64,000 nt of DNA from Frisingicoccus sp902471845 (GTDB taxonomy: Bacteria; Bacillota; Clostridia; Lachnospirales; Lachnospiraceae), in the NCBI RefSeq assembly GCF_047030795.1, contig NZ_JBKYIC010000004.1; one strand, 5' to 3'. The notes under the pieces are model-generated. The model was given only the letters and a program-made list of their open reading frames with translations, was not told the DNA's origin and did not search any database. A program made the translations under genes and the position numbers. Shown piece after piece: positions 1 through 8,180 of this stretch (the first letter of the stretch is position 1; each line of letters opens with the position of its first letter).

Positions 1-238
1 TGGCAATGTAAACAACCAGTCTCAGATTGTGTTCAATCAGTACCGCCCGGCCATCCTTTTCCTTTTCCGTTCCAAGCATTCCTATAGCTTCCGCCTCAGC
101 TTCATTTTCCAATGGCACCGGCAATACATCTGCGCCTCCGATATAAAAAATATCTCCACCACTTTGACGAATCATCTTCTGAGGATTCCGACGCGCCGCG
201 TATCGGAATTTTCCCGGTAATGCTGCACTACATATCAT
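1..238 (-). CDS. sigE: RNA polymerase sporulation sigma factor SigE (5' part, runs off the window)
   Basis: The minus strand from an ATG at 236-238 reads through to the edge, 79 codons. It begins MICSAALPGKFRY and ends with RAVLIEHNLRLVVYIA, the region 2.1 signature of sigma-70 factors of the SigE/SigK type. SigE directs mother-cell transcription early in sporulation and is made as an inactive precursor that SpoIIGA cleaves. A strong AGGAGC ribosome binding site sits 5 bases before the ATG. The gene lies 21 bases after spoIIGA, the usual spoIIG operon order. The first ~30 residues should contain the pro-sequence; I cannot place the cleavage site. Only the N-terminal third is visible, so SigE rather than SigK rests on the spoIIGA neighbour. 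Confidence 0.88.
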   Translation of the reverse strand, partial: MICSAALPGKFRYAARRNPQKMIRQSGGDIFYIGGADVLPVPLENEAEAEAIGMLGTEKEKDGRAVLIEHNLRLVVYIA

Positions 239-259
239 AACTTGCTCCTTCCGCACACA

Positions 260-775
260 TTACTTTTTCAGAATATCCGGATGCACAATAGCACTAAATT
301 CCCCACTTTCACTGAGTTTTCCATGATATATGCCAACAATGCACCCACTCTGCTCATATTTTCGCCCCTGATTTTGAAAAATCAGCTTATCCACCGTAAC
401 TCCCAGTAACACTCCATGTTTTTTCCCGATGGAGTGATACGGAATCGCCCGAATCCCCGGAATAACCGTTCCATCCTTCAGGCAGGTCTTTAGACGTCCA
501 TATTCCACCAGACAGACCGGTTTTCCGGTCAGTGGTTCATATAAACAATTTCCCGTATCTAAAAGCGCTTTGATGGTCACAATACGTCCGTTCAGATGTA
601 TTTGTAAATTTCCACTGCAATTTTTTAATCGATATTCTCTTGTAAAATGGGTGTGGTAGAAAATGATTGGGCACAAGCTTCCGATCAGAAAGAAGCACCC
701 GCATAAAAGAATCTGGTGGTGAACAGATTTTATCGGATGAGAATGTGAGAAAGAAAACCTTATTCTATTTGACAA
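260..775 (-). CDS. spoIIGA: SpoIIGA-like sporulation aspartic protease, short form missing most of the membrane domain
   Basis: Pro-SigE processing protease of the forespore septum. The 171-residue product has the aspartic protease motif LLDTGNCLYEPLTGKPV (DTGN at residues 73-76) and the C-terminal IVHPDILKK end seen in SpoIIGA. Family members are usually near 280-310 residues with about five N-terminal membrane helices; here only one hydrophobic segment (about residues 21-41) precedes the protease domain. The best start in this frame is TTG at 775, with an in-frame stop at 797-799. The strong AGGAGG at 802-807 fits instead a TTG at 793-795 in another frame that stops after 11 codons. There is no room for the missing helices because the promoter lies at 822-854. 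Either a deletion has removed the 5' half or this is a minimal variant. Confidence 0.8.
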   Translation of the reverse strand: MSNRIRFSFSHSHPIKSVHHQILLCGCFFLIGSLCPIIFYHTHFTREYRLKNCSGNLQIHLNGRIVTIKALLDTGNCLYEPLTGKPVCLVEYGRLKTCLKDGTVIPGIRAIPYHSIGKKHGVLLGVTVDKLIFQNQGRKYEQSGCIVGIYHGKLSESGEFSAIVHPDILKK

Positions 776-821
776 GCGGTTAATAACGGGTTCAAATCAC
801 CTCCTGAAAATGATTGACCCT

Positions 822-854
822 ATTATAACGCAAAGCGGAAAAATATTTTGTCAA
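822..854 (-). promoter_or_regulatory. spoIIG-type promoter with long spacer
   Basis: On the minus strand TTGACA (854-849) and TATAAT (827-822) are separated by 21 bases. A sigma-A promoter with near-consensus boxes but 21-22-bp spacing, dependent on Spo0A bound over the -35 box, is the known architecture of the Bacillus spoIIG promoter. TTTGACA here differs by one base from a reversed 0A box (TTCGACA). Position before spoIIGA fits. Spo0A dependence is inferred. Confidence 0.7.
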
Positions 855-905
855 ACGGTTGTCCCGGTTCCATAAAATGTTTCTCCTGTTTTCGCTAAAG
901 AAGGC

Positions 906-959
906 AAAAAAGTGTTCTTTTCTAAACCTTGAAACGGTTTTTTCAAAGAACACTTTTTT
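906..959. terminator. Long hairpin, bidirectional terminator-like
   Basis: Perfect 15-bp arms at 906-920 and 945-959 end in six T residues on both strands, with a smaller AAACC/GGTTT stem inside the loop. It lies between the ftsZ terminator and the spoIIG promoter and would insulate spoIIGA from upstream transcription. The gap 776-1111 otherwise holds no convincing gene; short open frames there run through this hairpin. Confidence 0.6.
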
Positions 960-1053
960 GTTATTAATGAGGCCCAGTTGTGTCGCGGAATATACAGAAC
1001 GCTTCTCCGACATTTTTGTGATTTTCGCAGTACTTACCTATATAGACCGACAT

Positions 1054-1096
1054 AAAAAATTCCTCAGGAAACTGTTTTACAATGTTTCCTGAGGAA
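1054..1096 (-). terminator. Rho-independent terminator of ftsZ
   Basis: Thirteen-base perfect arms at 1060-1072 and 1084-1096 with an 11-base loop, followed on the minus strand by six T (1059-1054). It starts 16 bases after the ftsZ stop codon. Confidence 0.85.
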
Positions 1097-1111
1097 CTTT
1101 TCTACTAAATA

Positions 1112-2239
1112 TTATTTCTTCTGTAAGAAGCTTGGAATCTGGATGGTACTTGTACCAACAGTCGCCTCGCTCTTTGTAATCGGTGTTCTCTGAACCGGAG
1201 CGGATGTCTTAAAAGAAGATGCACCGCTGTTAAATGCTGGACGCTCATTTGCTTTCTTCATGAAAGTAGAAGTCTGTCCGGCACTTTCCTGTGCTTCCAG
1301 GCCAGTTGCGATAACTGTGATGGAACATGTATCCGGTGTGCTTTCATCGTACATCGCACCAAAAATGATATTTGCGGATTCGCCTGCCAGCTCTTCAACA
1401 TACATAGCAGCTTCGTTTGCTTCAATCAAGCCAATATCACCGGAGATATTAATAACGATATCTGTAGCGCCTTCAATGGTTGTCTCAAGCAATGGACTGG
1501 TCGTAGCCTGTTTCACAGCATCCAGAGCCTTTTCATCACCATGGCCTTCACCAATACCGATATGAGCGATACCCTTATCTTTCATGACTGTCTGGATATC
1601 TGCAAAGTCAAGGTTGATCAAGCCAGGAACATTGATCAGGTCGGTGATACCCTGAACACCCTGCTGTAATACTTCGTCCGCTTTTTTCAGAGCTTCCGGC
1701 ATAGAAGTCCGGCGGTCTACGATTTCAAGTAATTTATCATTTGGAATGATAATCAAAGTATCTACATTTTCTTTCAGATTTTCGATACCCATATTGGCAT
1801 TTACCATTCTCTGTTTTGCTTCAAAACGGAAAGGCTTTGTAACAACACCAACGGTCAGGCATCCCAGGCTCTTTGCAATACCTGCAACTACCGGAGCTGC
1901 ACCTGTACCTGTGCCGCCGCCCATACCGCAGGTAACAAATACCATATCGGCACCTTCGATCAATTTGGTCAATTCATCTACGCTTTCCTCAGCAGCCTTT
2001 GCTCCAACTTCCGGTTTTGCTCCGGCGCCAAGTCCCTTTGTCAGCTTTTCGCCAATCTGAACAAGCTGATTGGCCTTACATAACTGTAAAGCCTGTCTAT
2101 CTGTATTTACGCCAATGAATTCTACACCGACAATATTTTCTTCGATCATTCGATTTACTGCATTATTTCCGGCACCGCCGACACCAATAACAAGTATTTT
2201 AGCTGCTGCATCCATTTCATTTGTTTTTATCTCAAGCAA
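1112..2239 (-). CDS. ftsZ: Cell division protein FtsZ
   Basis: Tubulin-like GTPase that polymerises into the Z ring at mid-cell and recruits the divisome. The 375-residue product has the tubulin signature GGGTGTG at residues 107-113, the T7 catalytic loop NLDFAD at 209-214, a variable linker from about residue 320 and a conserved C-terminal tail IQIPSFLQKK, which binds partners such as FtsA, SepF or ZapA. The start is TTG with GGAGG seven bases upstream. It follows divIB by about 100 bases and is closed by a strong terminator. No ftsA gene precedes it, so membrane anchoring probably relies on SepF or on an ftsA elsewhere. Confidence 0.98.
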   Translation of the reverse strand: MLEIKTNEMDAAAKILVIGVGGAGNNAVNRMIEENIVGVEFIGVNTDRQALQLCKANQLVQIGEKLTKGLGAGAKPEVGAKAAEESVDELTKLIEGADMVFVTCGMGGGTGTGAAPVVAGIAKSLGCLTVGVVTKPFRFEAKQRMVNANMGIENLKENVDTLIIIPNDKLLEIVDRRTSMPEALKKADEVLQQGVQGITDLINVPGLINLDFADIQTVMKDKGIAHIGIGEGHGDEKALDAVKQATTSPLLETTIEGATDIVINISGDIGLIEANEAAMYVEELAGESANIIFGAMYDESTPDTCSITVIATGLEAQESAGQTSTFMKKANERPAFNSGASSFKTSAPVQRTPITKSEATVGTSTIQIPSFLQKK

Positions 2240-2335
2240 GGTAGTTCCTCCTTTTAATATTAATATCTTTTTTTCTCAATTTGCACTATCATATTATATA
2301 ATATAGTTTTTCGTAAAAATAATCAACCGTTTCTT

Positions 2336-3211
2336 TTAATTTTCTTTTGTAAAAATAATAGAATTTTTTGTCGAATCATAGTTCTCCAGATGTAATATTC
2401 CCCGAATTTGGTCTGTTTCCTGCATATTAAGGAGTTCCGGCAGTATATTAGCCAATTCTGCGGCTTTTCCTTCCAACAGAACCGGCGCTCCAAACCCTAC
2501 CCGGATCGCTTCATTTATATAGACTGTAAAATATCCATCTTCTCCAATTTCTATCTCTTCTGGAGCAATGTCATGGTCCACAAGCAATTGGCATAATTCT
2601 ATTATTCCTTTGTAGACTGTCCGATTTTCTATGGATATATTCTGGCCGATCTCCAGGTCGCCGGCCTCGGCACCCGTGATCAGCGGAACTGTATCCCTCC
2701 GCTCAGACAATGCCTCCTGAACCACACCATTATCATCAAAGTAGAAATAGGTTTTTCCCTCTTTCAGACATCCAAGAATGTCGGTCTCGCCAACTTCAAT
2801 ACAAATCATATTCCGATTTTCCATCTTCACCTGAACATCTTCCAGAAATGGGATATCTATCACTTTGTATCTTAAATATTTCAAATAACAAATTAGTGTG
2901 TTCGGAGCATCTTCAGGAAAGCCAATCAGTGTCTTAATTTCATCAGCCGTATAATTTTTATTGCCGATCACCCGGACTTCTTCCAGACGAAAGCCATAAA
3001 CCACAGCACCTACGGCTACCGCCAAAATAATAAGTATGCCAGCAATTATTTTCAGTCCGCGATGGCGTTTGGGAGCAGTTTTTCTGTCCCTTTCCTTATC
3101 CCAGACGGCTTCCCCTTCTTCATCATTTTCCAATTCCTGTTCTAAATCCTCAAATTCTTCAAACTCTTCAAATTCCTCAAACTCTTCATCCTGATAATAA
3201 TTCTTATCCAC
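2336..3211 (-). CDS. divIB: Cell division protein DivIB/FtsQ
   Basis: Bitopic divisome protein that, with FtsL and DivIC, regulates septal peptidoglycan synthesis. The 291 residues contain an unusual acidic N-terminal cytoplasmic stretch in which EEF is repeated (about residues 8-20), a basic patch (KTAPKRHRGLK), one membrane helix at about 54-73 and then a POTRA domain beginning EEVRVIGNKNYTADEIKTL. The start is GTG with AGGTGG seven bases before it. It follows murA by 11 bases and precedes ftsZ, its normal place in the dcw cluster. The C-terminal beta and gamma regions are only weakly conserved in the family, so the name rests on POTRA plus position. Confidence 0.93.
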   Translation of the reverse strand: MDKNYYQDEEFEEFEEFEEFEDLEQELENDEEGEAVWDKERDRKTAPKRHRGLKIIAGILIILAVAVGAVVYGFRLEEVRVIGNKNYTADEIKTLIGFPEDAPNTLICYLKYLRYKVIDIPFLEDVQVKMENRNMICIEVGETDILGCLKEGKTYFYFDDNGVVQEALSERRDTVPLITGAEAGDLEIGQNISIENRTVYKGIIELCQLLVDHDIAPEEIEIGEDGYFTVYINEAIRVGFGAPVLLEGKAAELANILPELLNMQETDQIRGILHLENYDSTKNSIIFTKEN

Positions 3212-3222
3212 GGTATATCCAC

Positions 3223-4506
3223 CTATTTTCCAATAATCTCACCCTCACGGGTATCCCTGCAATGTCGAATTCTTGCACCAAGTTGTGTCAAATCTTTGCA
3301 TATATCCTGATAACCACGCTCTACAAAGATGGAGTTTTCGACGATAGTATCACCTTCCGCCATCAGGCCCGCAATTATGAGCGCCGCCCCGCCTCGCAAA
3401 TCTCTTGCAGATACATGGCAGCCCTTTAATTTCCCGACGCCGCAAATCACAGCCCTGTTATTTTTTATTTGTATATCCGCCCCCATTTTCCGAAGCTCAT
3501 CAGCCGTCCGGAAACGGTTTTCAAAAATATGCTCATAAATAGTACTTTCCCCCCGGGCTGTAGTAAGAACCGCCATCAGTTGGGACTGCATATCCGTTGG
3601 AAACCCCGGAAATGGTTGGGTATGAATATCTTCAATCGCAAAAAGCCTCCGGGCAGATTTGAGGAAGATTCCCCGGTCCGTCATTCGGACCTCACAGCCC
3701 ATGGCTTCACATAAGTGCAGCAGACAGTGAATATGCTGTTCCGCCACATCAAAAAGTTCAATTTCGCCGCCGCTTCCGGCAGCCGCCAGCAGATAGGTGC
3801 CGGCAACAATCCGATCTGTCATGACCGTATATTCAGTATCCCGCAACGGACATTTACCTAAAATGCCGATTCTATCTGTCCCGGCGCCGTAAATGCTTAC
3901 GCCCATTGCTTCCAGAAAACCGGCAAGGTCTGCCACTTCCGGTTCCTTCGCCGCATTTTGTATCCATGTGATTCCCTCTGCCATCGCCCCGGCCATCATC
4001 AGATTCTCCGTCGCTCCGACACTCGGATAAGGCAGCACGATCCGCGCTCCCGATAATCCTCTGGTCTCACAATGAATCTCCGCATCCTGTTCTTCAATAT
4101 GTACATCCATCTGCTCTAAAGCCTTCAGATGAATATCTACCGGACGTGCTCCTATGGTACAGCCTCCGGGATAATCCAGGACCATACGATGACAGCGTCC
4201 CAACACTGCCCCTAAAAGCAGGATAGAAGAACGCATCTTTCCGATACATTCCCGGGAAAGATTTTCCAGATGGATTTCCGACGCATCAATACGAAGCATA
4301 TCGCCCTGATGAATCACCTCACAGCCAATACTGCGAAGTATTCTTACCATGTATTTTACATCCAGAATATCCGGGCATCCCCGGATGACCGTCACTCCCC
4401 GATGTAAAAGTGATGCGGCAATAATAGGCAGAGCCGCATTTTTGGATCCATGCACATGAAGCTGGCCGCTGAGCGGCCTGCCGCCAGATATCAGATAGGA
4501 TGACAC
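3223..4506 (-). CDS. murA: UDP-N-acetylglucosamine 1-carboxyvinyltransferase MurA
   Basis: First committed step of peptidoglycan synthesis: transfer of enolpyruvate from PEP to UDP-GlcNAc in the cytoplasm. The 427-residue length is typical. The active-site loop GGCTIGARPVDIH holds the catalytic Cys at residue 116, the residue that fosfomycin alkylates. The N-terminus (GSKNAALPIIAASLL) has the substrate-binding Lys-Asn pair. The start is GTG behind GGAGGTAATTGAT. It sits between ftsW and divIB, where many Firmicutes carry murG or murB; murG is not in this window. Confidence 0.96.
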   Translation of the reverse strand: MSSYLISGGRPLSGQLHVHGSKNAALPIIAASLLHRGVTVIRGCPDILDVKYMVRILRSIGCEVIHQGDMLRIDASEIHLENLSRECIGKMRSSILLLGAVLGRCHRMVLDYPGGCTIGARPVDIHLKALEQMDVHIEEQDAEIHCETRGLSGARIVLPYPSVGATENLMMAGAMAEGITWIQNAAKEPEVADLAGFLEAMGVSIYGAGTDRIGILGKCPLRDTEYTVMTDRIVAGTYLLAAAGSGGEIELFDVAEQHIHCLLHLCEAMGCEVRMTDRGIFLKSARRLFAIEDIHTQPFPGFPTDMQSQLMAVLTTARGESTIYEHIFENRFRTADELRKMGADIQIKNNRAVICGVGKLKGCHVSARDLRGGAALIIAGLMAEGDTIVENSIFVERGYQDICKDLTQLGARIRHCRDTREGEIIGK

Positions 4507-4568
4507 ATCAATTACCTCCGAACACAGACTATAACATATTCTATGCGGAAGTCTTTCAAATGTTCCTG

Positions 4569-5711
4569 TTATCGTTTAAATTTAATGCTCCGCGAGACGC
4601 TTAATATTAATCCCACTTCGCAGAGAAGAAAGGTAACCGACGTACCGCCATAACTAATGAACGGCAACGGTATACCCGTATTCGGCAGTGTATTGGTAAC
4701 AACACCAATATTAATAATGACCTGCAGGCCAATCTGGGCCATAACACCGATAACAATGAGGGCACCATACAGATCCGGTGCATTATTTGCAATAATCATA
4801 CACCGCCAAAGTAATAAAATAAATAACAAAATAATGGCAATGGCTCCGAACAGTCCCAACTCTTCACAAATAATTGAGAAAATCATATCATTGTGAGCTT
4901 CAGGCACATAGGAAAGCTTCTGAATACTCCGCCCAAGACCTTTGCCGAAAACGCCGCCGGAACCAATGGCATAGAGCGCCTGCCGGGTCTGATAACCATA
5001 CTCGGAAGTCTCCACATGCAGCCAGGCCTCGATTCGGTCCATGCGGTAGGCCGCCACCTGCAGGAAGATAAACATAAAGCCAAGGCCGGCCCCGACAACG
5101 CCAAAAAATATTTTATACTGATTGCTTGCAACAAAAATAATAATAAATGAAATTCCCAACAGAATAATTCCCGTACTCAGATTGGATACTGTAACAAGAA
5201 GAATCATTGGAAGAGCTAATGCAAAGCATTTGACAACCCCCTGCCAGTTCTTAAGCTGTTTGACCGCCTGACTCGCCACATGGGCAAGAAAAACGATCAG
5301 CACGGCCTTTGCTACCTCAGAGGGCTGAAATTGTATCGGTCCGATTCCAATCCATCGACGCTGGCCATGACTGGCAACACCGGATATAAGAACCACAACC
5401 AAAAGCAGGTTGATGACAATATAAGCCATCAGCGTAAACCGTTTCCAAAAATGATAAGGAATACGGCTGATCACCGTCATTCCCGTCAATCCGAGAACCG
5501 CAAACATGCACTGCCGCTTCAGATAAAAAAAGGAATCTCCGTTATTTACAATCTGAGAATTATAAGCACTCGTACTGTAAATCATCACAAGGCCAAAACA
5601 GACCAGGAAGATAACGATGAACAACAGACTGTAATCAAAGTATTTTTCAGTCTTTACCCGGGCCCTTTTCTTTTTTTCTTCAGTTGCTGTCATTTCCCGC
5701 GCCAAGTTCAT
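4569..5711 (-). CDS. ftsW: Septal peptidoglycan glycosyltransferase FtsW (SEDS family)
   Basis: Multi-pass SEDS glycosyltransferase that polymerises lipid II together with a class B PBP, for division or, as SpoVE, for the spore cortex. About ten membrane helices are visible. Signature stretches include GIGPIQFQPSEVAK, the GVFGKGLGRSIQKLSYVPEAHNDMIFS loop (split here as GVFGKGLGRS and PEAHNDMIFS) and the closing ISYGGTSVTFLL. I chose the ATG at 5711 (MNLAREMTA), which has AAAGAG eight bases upstream; a TTG at 5735 overlapping the murD stop is possible and would add eight residues. FtsW and SpoVE cannot be separated from sequence alone. Confidence 0.93.
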   Translation of the reverse strand: MNLAREMTATEEKKKRARVKTEKYFDYSLLFIVIFLVCFGLVMIYSTSAYNSQIVNNGDSFFYLKRQCMFAVLGLTGMTVISRIPYHFWKRFTLMAYIVINLLLVVVLISGVASHGQRRWIGIGPIQFQPSEVAKAVLIVFLAHVASQAVKQLKNWQGVVKCFALALPMILLVTVSNLSTGIILLGISFIIIFVASNQYKIFFGVVGAGLGFMFIFLQVAAYRMDRIEAWLHVETSEYGYQTRQALYAIGSGGVFGKGLGRSIQKLSYVPEAHNDMIFSIICEELGLFGAIAIILLFILLLWRCMIIANNAPDLYGALIVIGVMAQIGLQVIINIGVVTNTLPNTGIPLPFISYGGTSVTFLLCEVGLILSVSRSIKFKR

Positions 5712-5731
5712 CACCTCTACTCTTTCAAGTT

Positions 5732-7093
5732 TCAATCTGCCAGTTTATGGACAAATTCTTTAAACATTCGTCCCCGTTCTTCATAGCTCTTAAACATATC
5801 CCAACTTGCACAGGCCGGAGAAAGCAATACCGCGTCTCCCCTTTCGGCCTTCTGTGAACAGACCTTTACCGCCTCTTCCAGGCTTTCTGTCATAATGATA
5901 TTTTCAAATCCATGACGACGGGCGCATTCGGCAATTTTATTTGCTGTTTCTCCGAGAAGCACAAGATAACGCACCTTACCGCCGAAGGCTTCTATCCATT
6001 CGTCATAGGTGCTCTGCTTATCATAACCACCGCCGATCAGCAGTGTCGGACGCACCATCGCCTGAACTGCTTTAATAGCCGCATCCGGATTCGTCCCCTT
6101 AGAATCATTATAATAGGAAACTCCCTGCTTTTCTGTCACATACTCAATCCGGTGTTCCACACCCATAAATGTGGTAATCGTTTCCCGAATCTTTTCCATC
6201 GGTACGCCGACACATCTTGCCATGGCCACAGCCGCCATAATATTTTCCATATTATGAAGCCCGAGAATTTTCAGTCCGCTGGCACTGCAGATAACTTCCA
6301 GGTCGCCGTCCTTAGCATAGTAGATTTTCCGGTCATGGAAATAATATCCATTCTCCAAGACCTGGGTACTGGAAAAATAAATCACCTGAGGCACAGCGGT
6401 TTCCCCGATGGCCCGGGTCAGTGGGTCATCATAATTAAGAATAACAAAATCCTCAGCCGTCTGGTTTTTCATGATATTCTTTTTAGCATTGACATAACCT
6501 TCCATTGTGTGATGACGGTTCAAATGGTCCGGCGTCAGATTCAGAATAGCGCTTACCTTTGGATGAAATTCATCCACTGTTTCCAGCTGGAAACTGGAGG
6601 TTTCAGCCACCACATAACCATTATCCGTTGTATCCAGCGCTGCACTGGCATAAGATGTTCCGATATTTCCCACAACATGAACTTCGCTGTAATAGTTTTT
6701 CAATATTTCTCCTACCAGTGTGGTCGTCGTCGTCTTTCCATTTGTTCCGGTAATCGCAAGAACGGTTCCCTTTGCAAACTGATCTGCCAGCTCAAGCTCA
6801 CCCCAGATCAGAACCCCTGCATTCCGCATTCGGTTCACAAAATCCACATCTGTCGGGATTCCCGGGCTTAAAACAGCAATATCCAATGTACGGATAATTT
6901 CATCCGTCAACTCGCCAATAATTATTTTTATATCTTTTTTCTCAGGAAGCTTCGCCTGGATTCCCTCGACTGTGAGTTCCGTATTTCCATCGTAAAGAAT
7001 CAAATCCGCATCCGTTTTCATGAGCAGCCCGGCTGCGCCTATCCCACTGATTCCCGTGCCGGCTACAAGCACTGTCTTATTTCTCAAATCCAT
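5732..7093 (-). CDS. murD: UDP-N-acetylmuramoyl-L-alanine--D-glutamate ligase MurD
   Basis: Cytoplasmic ATP-dependent ligase adding D-Glu to UDP-MurNAc-L-Ala. The 453 residues show the N-terminal Rossmann-like UDP-binding domain (VLVAGTGISGIGAAG), the Mur ligase P-loop ITGTNGKTTTTT, the central motif LNLTPDHLNRH and the C-terminal domain motif YNDSKGTNPDA. The start is ATG behind GGGAGGG. It is downstream of mraY and almost touches ftsW, consistent with one transcript. Confidence 0.97.
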   Translation of the reverse strand: MDLRNKTVLVAGTGISGIGAAGLLMKTDADLILYDGNTELTVEGIQAKLPEKKDIKIIIGELTDEIIRTLDIAVLSPGIPTDVDFVNRMRNAGVLIWGELELADQFAKGTVLAITGTNGKTTTTTLVGEILKNYYSEVHVVGNIGTSYASAALDTTDNGYVVAETSSFQLETVDEFHPKVSAILNLTPDHLNRHHTMEGYVNAKKNIMKNQTAEDFVILNYDDPLTRAIGETAVPQVIYFSSTQVLENGYYFHDRKIYYAKDGDLEVICSASGLKILGLHNMENIMAAVAMARCVGVPMEKIRETITTFMGVEHRIEYVTEKQGVSYYNDSKGTNPDAAIKAVQAMVRPTLLIGGGYDKQSTYDEWIEAFGGKVRYLVLLGETANKIAECARRHGFENIIMTESLEEAVKVCSQKAERGDAVLLSPACASWDMFKSYEERGRMFKEFVHKLAD

Positions 7094-7128
7094 ATGTATT
7101 TCCCTCCCGTTTATCCCGATTTATTTTT

Positions 7129-8100
7129 TTAAAGTGCTAAAAATCCAATAAGACATAAAATGGCTGTCACAATAGAGAAAACAGCAACAACCTTTGTTTC
7201 CGGCCAGCCGCACAATTCAAAATGGTGATGGATCGGCGCCATTTTGAAGAATCGTTTTCCGCCGGTCTTTTTGAAATAGGTCACCTGAATCATAACAGAA
7301 ATGACCTCGACCAGATAGATCAATCCAAAAATGATGATAAATAACTGCATATTCATCATACTGGCTGTGGCTGCCACAAAGCCGCCCAGAGCCAATGACC
7401 CTGTATCTCCCATAAAGACTCTCGCCGGATACACATTAAACAATAAAAATCCCAAAAGACTGCCTGCGACCGCTGCCGTTATCGGTGATAAGCCGCTGTT
7501 GATTCCCGCAGACACCACGGTGAGGAACACAGCCACCAACACTGTCACGCTGGAGAGCAGGCCGTCCAGTCCATCTGTGAAATTGGTTCCGTTCACTGTC
7601 CCGAGAAATACAATAAACATAAAGATAATGAACAGCCACCATGGCAGATGAATGTATAATCCATTTTCAAAACCTCCGGTAAACGGAATGAGAATTCCGG
7701 TACCTGCATCTGTGAAATTCATCAAATAATAGATAAACACACCTGTGATCACGAACTGTCCTGCCATCTTCTGCAGCGGCGTCAGCCCGAGATTCCGTTT
7801 TTTGACTACCTTAATGTAGTCATCCATAAAACCAATAATGCCAAATCCCAGTGTGGAAAAAGCCACCGGAATAATAGCCGGATAATCTTTCATATAAAAC
7901 AGTGATGTGACAATCACACTGACAATAAAAATGACACCGCCCATGGTCGGAGTTCCTGACTTTTTCTGATGGGCTTTTGGCCCCTCATCACGGATAAACT
8001 GTCCGAATTTTAATTTTTGAAGAAATGGAATGACTACAGGGCACAACAGTGCGCTGATCACAAAAGCAATGATTGCCGGTAACACAATTGTATATTTCAT
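7129..8100 (-). CDS. mraY: Phospho-N-acetylmuramoyl-pentapeptide-transferase MraY
   Basis: Integral membrane enzyme that transfers phospho-MurNAc-pentapeptide to undecaprenyl phosphate to form lipid I. The 323-residue form starts at the ATG of MKYTIVLPAII, preceded by AGAGGTG; an upstream in-frame start at 8139 has no ribosome binding site. Around ten membrane helices, the cytoplasmic motifs GTPTMGG, FMDDYIKV, NFTDGLDGL, PARVFMGDTGSLALGG and the PIHHHFE histidine loop are all present, so it should be active. It lies between the class B PBP and murD. Confidence 0.97.
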   Translation of the reverse strand: MKYTIVLPAIIAFVISALLCPVVIPFLQKLKFGQFIRDEGPKAHQKKSGTPTMGGVIFIVSVIVTSLFYMKDYPAIIPVAFSTLGFGIIGFMDDYIKVVKKRNLGLTPLQKMAGQFVITGVFIYYLMNFTDAGTGILIPFTGGFENGLYIHLPWWLFIIFMFIVFLGTVNGTNFTDGLDGLLSSVTVLVAVFLTVVSAGINSGLSPITAAVAGSLLGFLLFNVYPARVFMGDTGSLALGGFVAATASMMNMQLFIIIFGLIYLVEVISVMIQVTYFKKTGGKRFFKMAPIHHHFELCGWPETKVVAVFSIVTAILCLIGFLAL

Positions 8101-8180
8101 AATTACACCTCTCGTTGAATTCTTTCGTATTCTGTCCAAATTAAGAATTATAATACCTTACCTTTTCCTTGTAAAGCCTT

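Noticed and set aside
792..1013. 73-codon minus-strand frame between ftsZ and spoIIGA
   Set aside because: It runs through the 906-959 hairpin and the spoIIG promoter and has no family-like features.
5912..6871. 319-codon plus-strand frame opposite murD
   Set aside because: It is the antisense of a well-supported murD gene, with biased composition and no domain.
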